Source of the DNA: Bryobacterales bacterium
GTDB taxonomy: Bacteria > Acidobacteriota > Terriglobia > Bryobacterales > UBA6623
NCBI GenBank assembly: GCA_028819575.1
Contig: JAPPLB010000101.1
Span: forward strand, 1 to 53,313
Length of the DNA stretch: 53,313 bases
Direction: 5' to 3'
Position numbers and translations under genes: made by a program. Numbering within the stretch: the first letter of the stretch is position 1; every line of letters starts with the position of its first letter. Below are positions 19,151 through 28,456 of this stretch, piece by piece. Under the pieces are notes generated by a model that had not been told where the DNA came from, searched no databases, and saw only the letters and a list, made by a program, of their open reading frames with translations.

Positions 19151-20995
19151 ATGGTGCGCCCGAAACGGCTTTTCTTCTTCACAATGCCCATGAGTTCGAC
19201 GATTCGGTTTACCCTCTTTCTGCTCACCTTTACGGCAGCGGTGCTTTTTCCCGCTGCGATTGCTGCCGACCGCACGCCTGTCTTCCCGCTGCGGCCGCCG
19301 CCCCGCAACGACATCATTGTCGAAAACAGGGTCCCGATCCCGATGCGCGACGGCGTCATTCTGTACGCCGATATCTATCGACCGGTCGGTGACGGCAAGC
19401 ACCCGGTGCTCGTCTCACGAACTCCCTACAGCACCGAGCGTTTCGCGACGGCCTATGCCGCGGCCGTGTTTTTCGCCCGGCGCGGCTACGTCTATGTCTT
19501 CCAGGATGTCCGCGGCCGTCACGAATCCGAAGGCGTATGGGACCCCGCTCGCTACGAGTTCGAAGACGGCTACGACACCGTCGAATGGGCCGCAATCCAG
19601 CCCTGGTCGAACGGCAAAGTGGGCATGCAAGGCGGGTCCTACCTCGGATCCGACCAATGGCAGGCCGCCAAACTCCAGCCGCCGCACCTCACATCGCTGT
19701 TCCCGGATGTCGCCGCCACGAGCTGGTATCACCATGCTTTCACGCTCAATGGCGGCTTCCGGCTCTCACTCGCCTTTGGCTGGGGACCGGTCCGCCAGGA
19801 ATCGCACGTCATGCAGAACACCGGGCCGCACACGTTGGAAGGCGGACCTGAAAACATCAGCTACGACAAGGTCATCTGGCATCTGCCGCTCATGGAAATG
19901 CCTCGACTCGTCGGACGCGACGCCAAATTCTACGAAGACTGGATCGAGCACCCCGACTACGACGACTATTGGAAGGCCGTCAGCGTCGAGGAGCACTTCG
20001 ACAAGATGCAAGTGCCCGCCTACAACTTCGGCGGCTGGTTCGACATACTGCTCCAGGGGACGCTCAACGGCTACACCGGCCTTCGCAACCACGGCGAAAC
20101 CGAGGCCGCACGCCGAGGTGCGCGTCTGCAGGTCGGCGCCTGGGGTCATGGCCCATCCCGCAAGCACGGCGACCTCGACTTCGGCCCGACCAACTTCGTG
20201 GATGAACTCGCCGTCCAGCTTCGCTGGTACGACTATACGCTGAAGGGCATCGACAATGGCATGGAGTCCGAGCCGCCGGTAGCCCTGTTTCAAATGGGAC
20301 GTAACCGCTGGCGTTTTCATGATGACTATCCGCTTCCCGAAACCCGATACCGGGAACTCTATTTCCATAGCGGCGGGCAAGCCAACAGCTACCGCGGAGA
20401 CGGCTCGCTTTCGTGGGACCGACCTGACCAGGAGCCCAGCGATCACTACCGCTACGACCCGAACCACCCCGTCCCGAGTCACGGCGGCGCGAATTGCTGC
20501 GGGACCCCCACGCCGATCGGGCCGGTGGACCAGCGCCGCGTCGAGCGGCGCAACGATGTTCTCGTTTACACCAGCGATTTCCTGAAAGAGGAAGTGGATG
20601 TCACCGGCCCCGTCAAGGTCGTGCTGTATGCGTCCTCGGATGCCGTCGACACGGACTGGGTGGCGAAACTCGTTGACGTCTATCCCGACGGAAAAGCGTA
20701 CAACATCGCGGAAGGAATCCTACGAGCGCGCCACCGCGAAGGACAGGACAAGCCGAAGCTGATGGAGCCGGGCACCGTCTATCGTTTCGAAATCGACCTG
20801 CTTGGCACCAGCAATGCCTTCCTTCCCGGACATCGCATCCGAGTCGACATTACGAGCAGTCACTTCCCGCAGTTCGACCGTCATCCCAACACCGGAGAGC
20901 CGTTTGGGAAGAGCAACAAGGTGAAGGTGGCGCGCCAGACCGTTTATCACAACAGCGCCCAGCCGTCGCACGTCTTGCTGCCGGTCATCCCGTAG
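19151..20995 (+). CDS. CocE/NonD family hydrolase, copy 2
   Basis: Serine hydrolase of the CocE/NonD (S15) family, about 614 residues. Seen: an N-terminal signal peptide ('TIRFTLFLLTFTAAVLFPAAIAADR'), 'VPIPMRDGVILYADIYRPVGDGKHPVLVSRTPY' (written in parts: 'VPIPMRDGVILYADIYRP'), 'VFQDVRGRHESEGVW', nucleophile motif 'GMQGGSYLGSDQW', 'NFGGWFDILLQGTLNGY', a catalytic-His region 'GAWGHGPS', and the C-terminal jelly-roll ending 'QPSHVLLPVIP'. Three in-frame ATGs (19151, 19184, 19190) could start it; the frame is open back to 18854 but that part is non-protein-like. Export to the periplasm is likely. Related to the gene at 125-1831 but not a recent duplicate. Confidence 0.88.
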   Translation: MVRPKRLFFFTMPMSSTIRFTLFLLTFTAAVLFPAAIAADRTPVFPLRPPPRNDIIVENRVPIPMRDGVILYADIYRPVGDGKHPVLVSRTPYSTERFATAYAAAVFFARRGYVYVFQDVRGRHESEGVWDPARYEFEDGYDTVEWAAIQPWSNGKVGMQGGSYLGSDQWQAAKLQPPHLTSLFPDVAATSWYHHAFTLNGGFRLSLAFGWGPVRQESHVMQNTGPHTLEGGPENISYDKVIWHLPLMEMPRLVGRDAKFYEDWIEHPDYDDYWKAVSVEEHFDKMQVPAYNFGGWFDILLQGTLNGYTGLRNHGETEAARRGARLQVGAWGHGPSRKHGDLDFGPTNFVDELAVQLRWYDYTLKGIDNGMESEPPVALFQMGRNRWRFHDDYPLPETRYRELYFHSGGQANSYRGDGSLSWDRPDQEPSDHYRYDPNHPVPSHGGANCCGTPTPIGPVDQRRVERRNDVLVYTSDFLKEEVDVTGPVKVVLYASSDAVDTDWVAKLVDVYPDGKAYNIAEGILRARHREGQDKPKLMEPGTVYRFEIDLLGTSNAFLPGHRIRVDITSSHFPQFDRHPNTGEPFGKSNKVKVARQTVYHNSAQPSHVLLPVIP

Positions 20996-21125
20996 CAGCC
21001 CGTCGTGAAAGCCATGCGGGCGGCGCTACGAGACCCGGGGCATCCGCGCATTCGAGGAACGCGGCGCCGCTGTGATGCGCGCAGGCGCCCAGAGGGTACC
21101 CGTACGCTCCCAGGATGCCGGGCTC

Positions 21126-22139
21126 TTACAGCGCCCAATAATCGTCCGGTTTGTCGAGCTCGACGTATTGGTCGACGTTTTGCGGCGTGATGAAGTCGAG
21201 CTTCATCGGTTGCTCCTTGGGAACCGGTTCTCCCCGGAAGATCCTCACCAACGATTCAACGCAGAGCCTGCCGTGCAGCCGGGGCGGATGTTGGACCGAA
21301 AACTTGCCGATGCCCGCCCTGATGAGCTTCAAGCCGCCGTTGTAACCGTCGTTCCAGGTCAAGAAGGGCTTGCCGGCCCTGATGTCGTCGTCCTCGATGC
21401 CGGCGGCGCGCAGGGCCTGCACCCCACCGACGGCCATCTCGCCGCCGTCGAAGTGGATCCCGTCCAGGTCCGGATTGGCGGTCACGATGTTCTCCATGAC
21501 TCGTTGGCCGCTTGCGCGGGACCAGTCGCCGGCTTGGCGGATCGCCTCGACTTCCGGGTGCCGCGCAAGGACCTGGTCATAGCCGGCGTTTCGTTCCACC
21601 GCCGGTCCGGCTCCCGGCAGGCCTTCGATGATGGCGATCTTACCGCGTCCGCCGATGAACTCAATCAGCTTTTCGAGGGCGGTGGCGGCCATCCAGGTGT
21701 GATCGGTCGAGACGAAGGTCGTGTATTTGTCCGTCGAAACCTTGCGGTCGACAATCACCGTCGGGATGCCGTATCGGGAGCATTCCTCGATGGCCGGATT
21801 GCTCACATGGGTGTTCGCCGCCCCGATGATCAGGCCATCGACTCCCTTTGCGAGCAGGTCTTCCAGGTCGGCGACCTGTTTGGCGGGAGAGTCATTCGCG
21901 TCGGTGACGAGCAGGTCGATGTTGTCGTAAGCGGCGACGGTCTCTTCGATGGACTCGCGGAGCGCCGTGCGCCAGGTATTGGTTTCCGACGCGTTGCTGA
22001 AGCCGATGGTCCAACGCCGGGCGGCGAAGCCTTCCGGGCTGCCCGTCTGGCGGCTGCGGCCGGAAGGAGAACAACCGCCGGCAAGGAACGCGGATGCCAT
22101 GGATGCAAGAAACGCCCTACGTCCGGAGAGTCGATCCAT
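21126..22139 (-). CDS. Sugar ABC transporter substrate-binding lipoprotein (RbsB-like)
   Basis: Periplasmic binding protein of the ribose/galactose type (peripla_BP_4). Seen: a lipoprotein signal 'RRAFLASMASAFLAGGCSPSG' whose lipobox Cys is residue 23 (written as parts: 'FLASMASAFLAGGC'), 'WTIGFSNASETNTWR', 'KQVADLEDLLAKGVDGLIIG', 'GIPTVIVDRKVS', 'GRGKIAIIEGLPGAG', 'DGIHFDGGEMAVGGVQAL' and a C-terminal 'ITPQNVDQY'. The permease gene lies upstream on the same strand, with an R1 repeat between them. No ATPase gene is adjacent. The ligand is probably a sugar or polyol. Confidence 0.92.
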   Translation of the reverse strand: MDRLSGRRAFLASMASAFLAGGCSPSGRSRQTGSPEGFAARRWTIGFSNASETNTWRTALRESIEETVAAYDNIDLLVTDANDSPAKQVADLEDLLAKGVDGLIIGAANTHVSNPAIEECSRYGIPTVIVDRKVSTDKYTTFVSTDHTWMAATALEKLIEFIGGRGKIAIIEGLPGAGPAVERNAGYDQVLARHPEVEAIRQAGDWSRASGQRVMENIVTANPDLDGIHFDGGEMAVGGVQALRAAGIEDDDIRAGKPFLTWNDGYNGGLKLIRAGIGKFSVQHPPRLHGRLCVESLVRIFRGEPVPKEQPMKLDFITPQNVDQYVELDKPDDYWAL

Positions 22140-22244
22140 TTTTTCTGATCCGCCTTGCTCCTATTGTCGCCATTCATTCGGACGGGTGTTTTCCCTATCC
22201 CATAACCCGGGTCCATTTGTTCTGCTTTGCATGCATCCGGGTTT

Positions 22245-22427
22245 TAGCCTGCATTTCTCACCACCCGACGGTCGAAGCACGCGATACGACCGCCAGGACT
22301 TCGTTGCGCTTGCTTGCCGTGCTCGACGTACTGTTCAAGTACGCCTGCGCGCGCCAAGCGGCTCGCGCCTCGTCCTGACGGCCCTCTCACGCACTTCGCC
22401 TCGCCACGTGGTGAGAAATGCAGGCTA
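22245..22427 (+). repeat. R1 repeat, full 183-bp copy with perfect terminal inverted repeats
   Basis: The best copy of R1. It begins TAGCCTGCATTTCTCACCAC and ends with the exact reverse complement, so the terminal inverted repeats are 20 of 20 including the outer TA. The interior contains CCGACGGTCGAAGCACGCGA, GACCGCCAGGACTTCG, GTACTGTTCAAGTACGCC and CGCCTCGTCCTGACGG. The last three bases (CTA) are the stop codon TAG of the permease gene on the minus strand. There is no coding capacity; it resembles a MITE or a REPIN-type palindromic element. Confidence 0.92.
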
Positions 22428-23405
22428 CGCCTCCTTGTTTTTGTAGAGAGTGATGGCGGCGAGGATGATGATGCCTTTGGCGAGACCTTGCATGTACGGG
22501 GATACATTGAGCAGGTTGAGAACGTTGTTGATCATCGTGATGATCAATGCCCCGAGCAGGCTGCCCCACATCGTCCCCACGCCGCCGAACAGGCTGGTCC
22601 CGCCGATAACCACGGCGGCGATCGCATCGAGCTCCAGACCGCGGCCGGCCCAGGGATCGCCGACCGTCACGCGGGCGCTGAAGATGATGCCTCCGAGCGC
22701 GGACAGCAGCCCGCTGATCGTGTAGGTAATTACCTTGACGCGATCGACCGCGATACCGGAAAGGCGCGAGGCTTCTTCGTTACCGCCAATGGCGTAGACC
22801 TGCCGTCCGTAGGGTGTGTATCGCAGGACGAATGCTCCCAACAGAAACACGAAGAGCATCAGCAAGACCAGCACGGGGATCGGACCGACAGAACCGGACC
22901 CCAGCCAGGCATAGACCCCTTGGATGCCGCCAATGGGTTTGCCGCCGGATACGGTGAGTGCTGCGCCGCCGGCGATGGCCATCATCGCCAGGGTGACCAC
23001 GAAGGGCGCCGCGCCGCGCCAGATGATCATGAAGCCGTTGAACGCGCCGATCGCCGAGCCGAGAGCGAGCGTCGCCAGGAAGACGACGGGCAGGGGCAAC
23101 CCCTGTCCGTTGTCGAACAACATGGCGGCGGCCACGCTTGTGAAGCTCAGCACCATGCCCACGGAAAGGTCGATGCCGGCGGTCAGAATGACGAAGGTCA
23201 TGCCCACCGTGACCACGCCGAGCATCGCGGTTTGCCGCATCACGTTGGTGACGTTGCGCTGCGTCAGGAAGGTGGGCGAGAGCAGGCTCCCAACGAGTGC
23301 AATCGCCAGGAAGGCGATGATGGCTCCCGCGCCGGGGCCGAGACGTTGGAGCGCTTCTTTACTGCGCAGTCGCCAGTTGTTTTTCCTTCGCGAGGTGCGG
23401 GGCAT
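22425..23405 (-). CDS. Sugar ABC transporter permease (RbsC-like)
   Basis: Inner-membrane permease of a ribose-type ABC importer (BPD_transp_2), 326 residues. Seen: many hydrophobic segments, beginning 'GPGAGAIIAFLAIALVGSLL', then the family signatures 'TAMLGVVTVGMTFVILTAGIDLSVG' (in parts: 'GMTFVILTAGIDLSVG'), 'GFMIIWRGAAPFVVTLAMM', 'YAIGGNEEASRLSGIAVDRVK', 'LDAIAAVVIGGTSLFGGVGT' and 'PYMQGLAKGIIILAAI'. The frame is open upstream to 24062, but that part is not protein-like; ATG 23405 is chosen. The TAG stop is the tip of an R1 repeat. The ATPase partner (RbsA) usually encoded beside it is absent. Confidence 0.93.
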   Translation of the reverse strand: MPRTSRRKNNWRLRSKEALQRLGPGAGAIIAFLAIALVGSLLSPTFLTQRNVTNVMRQTAMLGVVTVGMTFVILTAGIDLSVGMVLSFTSVAAAMLFDNGQGLPLPVVFLATLALGSAIGAFNGFMIIWRGAAPFVVTLAMMAIAGGAALTVSGGKPIGGIQGVYAWLGSGSVGPIPVLVLLMLFVFLLGAFVLRYTPYGRQVYAIGGNEEASRLSGIAVDRVKVITYTISGLLSALGGIIFSARVTVGDPWAGRGLELDAIAAVVIGGTSLFGGVGTMWGSLLGALIITMINNVLNLLNVSPYMQGLAKGIIILAAITLYKNKEA

Positions 23406-23678
23406 GCCGGATAAGAACCCGATTATAGAAGGGCGTACGGGATTTTTTCTCCGCCCCGGCCGACTGGGGAGCCCGTGATCAACACGCTGGTTCATTTCGG
23501 CTACTCTTTTTCGAAGAAGTTGCCTTGTTGTGGCCGGTCTGTTCTCTCTTGGGCGTAGGAGAAAGGGCGGAACTGATTGGGAGGGAAGAAGGCCAAAAGG
23601 AGGATCCGGCTGGAAAGTGGAGCGCCGGTGGTCATTTGGGGACTTGACCAGTCTGAAGCCAAAGACCATATTGGTTTT

Positions 23679-23960
23679 ATGACTACGGTGTCGATTTCCG
23701 AGTTGAAGGCGAATCTCTCGCGCTACGTCCGGGAGGTCCGCCGGGGAGGCGAGGTTCAGGTGCTCGATCGCGGCGCGCCGGTCGCAAGGCTTGTTCCACC
23801 AGCCGCCGAGGACAACCGGGGAGTCCGGGACCGGCTGATCAGACAAGGCCTGCTGAGGCCGGGCAAGGGCGCCGCCGGCGCTATTCTGAACGAGCCTCTG
23901 CTGGAGCTCCCGGTGAGCCTTTCCGATGCGTTGGCCGAGGATCGGGACGACCGGCTGTGA
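23679..23960 (+). CDS. Phd/YefM-type antitoxin
   Basis: Antitoxin of 93 residues that should bind DNA through its N-terminal domain and neutralise a VapC-type toxin through its C-terminal tail. Seen: 'VSISELKANLSRYVREVRRGGEVQVLDRGAPVARLVP', the classical Phd fold (quoted in parts: 'SELKANLSRYVREVRRGG', 'VLDRGAPVARLVP'), and a C-terminal tail 'LPVSLSDALAEDRDDRL'. The ATG at 23679 follows ACCATATTGGT, an imperfect palindrome that may be the autoregulatory operator. It overlaps the start of the toxin remnant (GTGA). The toxin is destroyed, so this is an orphan antitoxin. Confidence 0.85.
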   Translation: MTTVSISELKANLSRYVREVRRGGEVQVLDRGAPVARLVPPAAEDNRGVRDRLIRQGLLRPGKGAAGAILNEPLLELPVSLSDALAEDRDDRL

Positions 23961-24129
23961 GGTATTGGGACTCTTCTGCGCTGGTTCCTCTGGTCGTTGT
24001 CGAACCGGCAAGCAGCTTGGCGCGGCGTTGTTGGTGCAGGAGCAATTGGCAGGGCCGCTCACGTTTGTCTGCCTGGACCAGCGGGTATCAGCAGCGGCCG
24101 AGCTTGAGGGTCTTCACGTACTCCCATAA
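23957..24129 (+). pseudogene. VapC (PIN domain) toxin remnant with internal deletion
   Basis: The frame starts at a GTG overlapping the antitoxin stop and reads 'RYWDSSALVPLVVVEP', the N-terminal PIN motif with the first catalytic Asp. About 15 codons later the recognisable protein moves to another frame: 'GPLTFVCLDQRVSAAAELEGLHVLP', the normal C-terminus of a VapC, ending at TAA 24127-24129. Compare 'GLLTFVCADTRLCEAAVLEGLPVLN' in the intact VapC at 49456-49905. Roughly 80 middle residues, including the remaining catalytic acids, are missing. It cannot be an active RNase. Confidence 0.82.
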
Positions 24130-24285
24130 GGCCGTTTCCCCTACTCTGATGCTGGCGACCACCTGCCGATCGGCGAATCGCAAGATCTGCTCTTTTTCCT
24201 CGTAATCGCCATCAAGGAGGGGGCCGAGTTCGACAACGTGGCTCCAGGCCCGAACGAGCGGTGAAGGGAACCGTGCTGCATGAAG

Positions 24286-24316
24286 AAAGGGCCGACCCGT
24301 TGAGGGCCGGCCCTTT
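24286..24316 (-). terminator. Rho-independent terminator of the first TonB receptor gene
   Basis: On the minus strand the hairpin AAAGGGCCGGCCC - loop - GGGTCGGCCCTTT (one mismatch) lies about 40 bases after the receptor stop and is followed by a T-rich CTTTCTTC. The stem resembles the terminator of the second receptor (28429-28454). Confidence 0.8.
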
Positions 24317-24356
24317 GCGGAGCCATTAAGGCTCCGGTTGGATGTTGTGAAACGGG

Positions 24357-27300
24357 CTAGAAGTGGAGCTTCAGCCCGAACTGGATAATCCGCATATTCG
24401 AACGCGTGCTGCGAATCTCGCCGTTGCGAGCCCCGTCAGGAACGAGACTCTGGCCCGAGAACGAAATATTGCCCGGGGCGCCGAACCACGGCGAATTGGT
24501 CGCGTTGAAGAACTCCGAGCGGAACTGGATGCGGAAGCGCTCGCCGATCGGGATGTTCTTGAAGAACCCGAAATCGAGTTGCCCCTGCGCCGGCGTCGTG
24601 AGCACAGCGTAACCCAAGTCGCCATAGTGACAGTGGGTCGACACGATCTCCGGAATGTTGCACGTCACCCGTTGGAAAGCCTGCGTGTTGTACCACAGTT
24701 TCCTGGTGGGGTTCGAAATCTTCCAGTCCCCAGTCAGGTCCGGCCGGATCGAAGTGCTGTCCGCAAGGTTCAGATCCCTGAAGTTGTTCGTGATGTTCAT
24801 CGGGAATCCCGAACGGAACGACAGGATACCGTTGTTCTGCCAACCGCCCAGGATGTACTTCAACGGTCCGTTGAGGTTCCGTCCCGGCATATCCCAGACC
24901 CAGTGCGAGACCAACATGTGCTGCTGGTCGAAACGCAGGCGACCCCTCGTCGAAGAGCGGTCGAGGCGGGAGTTCTGATGGTAGGCGTGCTGGTTGCCTC
25001 CGGCTTCGCCGTTACCCAGCGTCTTGCTCCAGGTGTAGGACATGCCGAAGGTCACACCCGACGAATACCGCTTTTCGAGTTTGGCCTGGAAGCCGTGGTG
25101 ATTGGTGTCGCCGTAGCTGTCGAGATAGCGGATATTGGCGACTCCCTGCACCCCCAGCGACGGGGTCGACTCGTCGAAGAACCGCGGGAACGGCCGGTTC
25201 GCCTGGACATTGGTATCCGGGGAGGGAAGCGGGTTGTTCCAGTTCCAGAAACTGTTCGCGACGTGGGTGCTCTTGCTGCCCACATAGCCAACCGTCAGGG
25301 CTGTGTTCCAACCCAGGTCCCGTTGTACGTCCATGCTCCACCGCCAGGTGTCGCCGTCCTTGTAATCGGGTTTGACATGATAGGTGCGGACCGGCTTCAC
25401 TGTTGCCGTACCGCCGCCCTGCTCAGCGAAGGGATCGTTGAGCGAGATGAGGGGCGCTCCCGGCCGGAGCATCCTCGTATCGGATCGATACGATTCACCG
25501 TCAAGCCCCGTGACCATCAGGGACCGGTTGAAGTCGGTCACCTGCTGGAACTCGAGGGAGCCCGACTTGGGCGGCATCAGGTTGAGGATCGTGAAGTTGT
25601 TCTGGTGCATCAGGTTGGCATACCAACCGGCGCCGGCGCGAAGCACCCAGCCGTTCGCCGGCCGGAAGGCGACGCCAAACCGCGGCATGAAGAACTTGAT
25701 GTCCTGCTTCCAGAGCTTCACTCCACCGCGCTCATCGACGTAGGTGGGGCCAGCCGTCACGACCCTTTCCCCCGTTGCCGGATCGGTGTAGCCCTGGCCG
25801 TTGAATCCATCCCTGCCTGCGGGGTGGTCTTCGCCCGGGAAGTTGATGGTTCGCCACAGACCCGCGATATCGCGCGGATTGCCGAGATACTCGAAGCGCA
25901 GGCCCATGTTCAAGGTGAGCCTGGAATTCACTTTCCAGTCGTCGTGGACATAGTAACCCTGGCGAATCGCCCGCACGAACGTGAACGGCACGCCCTCCGC
26001 GGAAAGCGTTGAGGTCGGCAGTCCCAGCAGGAACGAAGAGAAGCCGTGTCCGCTCTCGCGGGCGCCCATCGTAATCCGGCCGGTCGCGAAGTTGGCCGCG
26101 GCGCGCTCGATCGAAACGCGGTACATCTCGCCGCCGAACTTGAGGTTATGGCTGCCCTTGATGATCGAGACATGGTCACCGGCCTGCAGACTGTCCATCT
26201 TGTTCGTGATGCTGTTGTCACGCATACCGGGAATCCCGGCGCCATACGTCTGAACGACGCCCTGCTCGAAGGGCGTCAGCGTGCGGTTGCCGTCGCCGAA
26301 GACGCGGTACCTGCCGATGCCGAAATCATCCATGTTGAAGCCTTCATCGTTGGTACGCGGGTTCACCAGGTCGTTGTTCGAGAAGCTGAAGCCGAAGCGC
26401 AGCTCGTTGATCATGTTCTGGTTGAAGGTGTGGATCCACTGCGTCGCCAGGTTCTGGGCATCGATGACCCAGTCGTTGGAGAAGTTGGGATTGATGGTCG
26501 GGCCCGGACGGAAGGAGTCGTCCCACGCCAGCCGCCCAAAAACACGATCGGCGTCGCTGAAGTGGTGATCGATCCGGCCGTAGTACTGCGTCGAGTCCAC
26601 CAGGTTCACGATCGCCTTGCGCACGGTCGGCGCCAGCGGATCGCCCAGCGCATCACGGAAGTCCGCTGTCGGAACGAGCTGCGGCAGGAAGTTGTTGACC
26701 ACGCCCGGGTGCAGCCGGTCCTGCGGGATGACGTTGTTCGGGAAGGGATCGCCCGTAAAGGCATCGTAGATGACGAGGGGACGACGGAAGAGCCTGCCCG
26801 TTTCCGGGTTCATCGTTCCGGTCAGCAGCTCGCTGAAGTCTCCGCCGCGCATCTCATCCAGCGGGAACCAGGCCTCCGAGACACCCGTTCTGCGGTCCTG
26901 ACGGCTTTCGATGTCGGCCATGAAGAACGTCTTGTTCTTCTTGATCGGGCCGCTGACAACGAAGCCGAACTGGTTGCGGATGTTCTTGTTCTTCTCGCGC
27001 TGCTGGTCGGCCGGCCGCTCGAAGTTCAAGAAGTACGGGTCGGCGTCGAGCGCTTCGTTGCGCAGGAACTCGAACAGCGTGCCGTGCAGCTCGTTCGTCC
27101 CGCTCTTCATCGTGATGTTCGTCACGGCGCCGCCCCCGAAGCCCACTTCGGCGTTGTAGGCGCTGGTCGTGATCTTGAACTCCTCGATGGCCTCGATCGA
27201 CGGAACGAAGGGCGTGATGTGAATGCGCGGGTCCTTGGCGTCCACGCCGTCGAGACTGACGACCTGGTGGATCTCGCGGACGCCGTTGGCGCTCACCGAG

Positions 27301-27866
27301 TAGCTCGCGCCGGGGACCGGGAAGCCGCCTTCACCGGTGGCCATACCCGAGCGTTGTCCATACTGCACGCCCGGCACCAACACCGCCAATTGCACGATGT
27401 TGCGGCCGTTCAGCGGCAGCTCGACGATGCGCCGGTTCTCGACCACAGCGCCGACGGTCGCATTCTCCGTCTGCAGCGTGACGGCGGCGGCCGACACTTC
27501 GACGGTCTCGGTAACGTCACCGATCTCGAGCGTAAAGTCGACGCGCACCTGGTCGCCGGTCCCTACGCGCTGGTTGGACGTGGTGTTGGTCTTGAAGCCT
27601 TCCAACTGACACGTGACGTCATAGTTGCCGACGGGAACCAACGCAAACGTGTAGTTCCCGGTCTCGTTGGATTGCACCGACTGCGACACACCGGTATCGA
27701 GGTTCATGTAGCTTACCGTCGCACCAGGGATCACGGCGCCGGTCGCATCGCTTACCAGACCCTGAATGGTCTGGGTAATCGACTGCGCCTTGAGCGCAGG
27801 AGTGTGGATAAACAGGGAGACTGCCAGAACAACGAGCAGCCACCCCCATCGTCTGTTTCTTGTCAT
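24357..27866 (-). CDS. TonB-dependent receptor, Oar-like, copy 1
   Basis: Outer-membrane receptor of 1169 residues. Seen: signal peptide ('WGWLLVVLAVSLFIHTPALKAQS'; in parts 'LLVVLAVSLFIHTPALKA'), a carboxypeptidase-regulatory-like beta domain ('TIQGLVSDATGAVIPGATVS', 'GNYTFALVPVGNYDV'), a plug domain with 'VELPLNGRNIVQLAVLVPG' and 'SLDGVDAKDPRIHI', then a long beta-barrel with many aromatic-rich strands and a terminal Phe ('MRIIQFGLKLHF'), the usual outer-membrane assembly signal. Start ATG 27866 is chosen for the signal peptide. The family is multiplied in Acidobacteriota and is thought to bind large ligands such as oligosaccharides; the ligand here is unknown. A homologous gene follows upstream at 28475-31954. 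Confidence 0.93.
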   Translation of the reverse strand: MTRNRRWGWLLVVLAVSLFIHTPALKAQSITQTIQGLVSDATGAVIPGATVSYMNLDTGVSQSVQSNETGNYTFALVPVGNYDVTCQLEGFKTNTTSNQRVGTGDQVRVDFTLEIGDVTETVEVSAAAVTLQTENATVGAVVENRRIVELPLNGRNIVQLAVLVPGVQYGQRSGMATGEGGFPVPGASYSVSANGVREIHQVVSLDGVDAKDPRIHITPFVPSIEAIEEFKITTSAYNAEVGFGGGAVTNITMKSGTNELHGTLFEFLRNEALDADPYFLNFERPADQQREKNKNIRNQFGFVVSGPIKKNKTFFMADIESRQDRRTGVSEAWFPLDEMRGGDFSELLTGTMNPETGRLFRRPLVIYDAFTGDPFPNNVIPQDRLHPGVVNNFLPQLVPTADFRDALGDPLAPTVRKAIVNLVDSTQYYGRIDHHFSDADRVFGRLAWDDSFRPGPTINPNFSNDWVIDAQNLATQWIHTFNQNMINELRFGFSFSNNDLVNPRTNDEGFNMDDFGIGRYRVFGDGNRTLTPFEQGVVQTYGAGIPGMRDNSITNKMDSLQAGDHVSIIKGSHNLKFGGEMYRVSIERAAANFATGRITMGARESGHGFSSFLLGLPTSTLSAEGVPFTFVRAIRQGYYVHDDWKVNSRLTLNMGLRFEYLGNPRDIAGLWRTINFPGEDHPAGRDGFNGQGYTDPATGERVVTAGPTYVDERGGVKLWKQDIKFFMPRFGVAFRPANGWVLRAGAGWYANLMHQNNFTILNLMPPKSGSLEFQQVTDFNRSLMVTGLDGESYRSDTRMLRPGAPLISLNDPFAEQGGGTATVKPVRTYHVKPDYKDGDTWRWSMDVQRDLGWNTALTVGYVGSKSTHVANSFWNWNNPLPSPDTNVQANRPFPRFFDESTPSLGVQGVANIRYLDSYGDTNHHGFQAKLEKRYSSGVTFGMSYTWSKTLGNGEAGGNQHAYHQNSRLDRSSTRGRLRFDQQHMLVSHWVWDMPGRNLNGPLKYILGGWQNNGILSFRSGFPMNITNNFRDLNLADSTSIRPDLTGDWKISNPTRKLWYNTQAFQRVTCNIPEIVSTHCHYGDLGYAVLTTPAQGQLDFGFFKNIPIGERFRIQFRSEFFNATNSPWFGAPGNISFSGQSLVPDGARNGEIRSTRSNMRIIQFGLKLHF

Positions 27867-28135
27867 AGAAACTTCGTTTCTCCGTTTTTTGGGTAAAAGC
27901 TTTGTGCTGTTTCGATCGAACAAGAAGGGCAATACCCACTCCACACGCGGTCAACAAAGCAACCGCGAGCCGAGCGTGAACGGTAGGACGCCTGCGCGAC
28001 ACCGCATTGCCGGCCTCAACTTCGAGTTCCGAACTGTGGCCCCGCTCAAACCTCAAACCACCCCGCCCAGACCCTATCACGACCCATCAAACGATGTCAA
28101 GCGGTTATGCGGGGTTGTCATCGCGATTCAGAACC

Positions 28136-28414
28136 TAGCCTGTATTTCTCACCACCCGACGGTCGAAGCACGCGATAAAAGGCCGTGATTCGTGAAAACC
28201 ATGGGAGGGGGCCTGGTTCGCTCCAGAAGAAATGTCTGACGGCCAGTGAACCGGAAAAGCCGTGTTTCGTAATCCGAAGGGTGAAGGAGGCGATTGGGCA
28301 AGTACGCCTGCGCGCGCCAAGCGGCTCGCGCCTTTTTCCTCCGCCCGGCTTGCGCCTCGTCCTGACGGCCCTCTCACGCACTTCGCCTCGCCGCGTGATG
28401 AGAAATGCAGGCCA
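28136..28414 (+). repeat. R1 repeat, long 279-bp variant
   Basis: Begins TAGCCTGTATTTCTCACCAC and ends GTGATGAGAAATGCAGGCCA. The outer arms still pair except for a few positions, one being a G-T wobble. The middle is expanded by a segment beginning GGCCGTGATTCGTGAAAACC and a second GCCGTGTTTCG, and by a CCTTTTTCCTCCGCCCGGC insert also seen in the copy at 17077. The last 70 bases match the 183-bp form. Confidence 0.85.
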
Positions 28415-28416
28415 GC

Positions 28417-28456
28417 CTCAAAAACAGAACGGGCCGGCCCGAGGGCCGGCCCGTTG
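28417..28456 (-). terminator. Rho-independent terminator of the second TonB receptor gene
   Basis: Perfect 12-bp stem ACGGGCCGGCCC with a 2-base loop at 28429-28454. On the minus strand it follows the receptor stop (28475) after about 20 bases and is itself followed by TCTGTTTTTG, a U-rich tail in RNA. It is among the clearest terminators in the window. Confidence 0.88.

Noticed and set aside
23406-24062. N-terminal extension of the RbsC-like permease
   Set aside because: The added 219 residues are Arg/Ser/Pro-rich, without membrane segments, and overlap the antitoxin locus on the other strand.
26046-27896. Long plus-strand open frame opposite TonB receptor 1
   Set aside because: Same reason: an antisense artefact of codon use, no recognisable protein.
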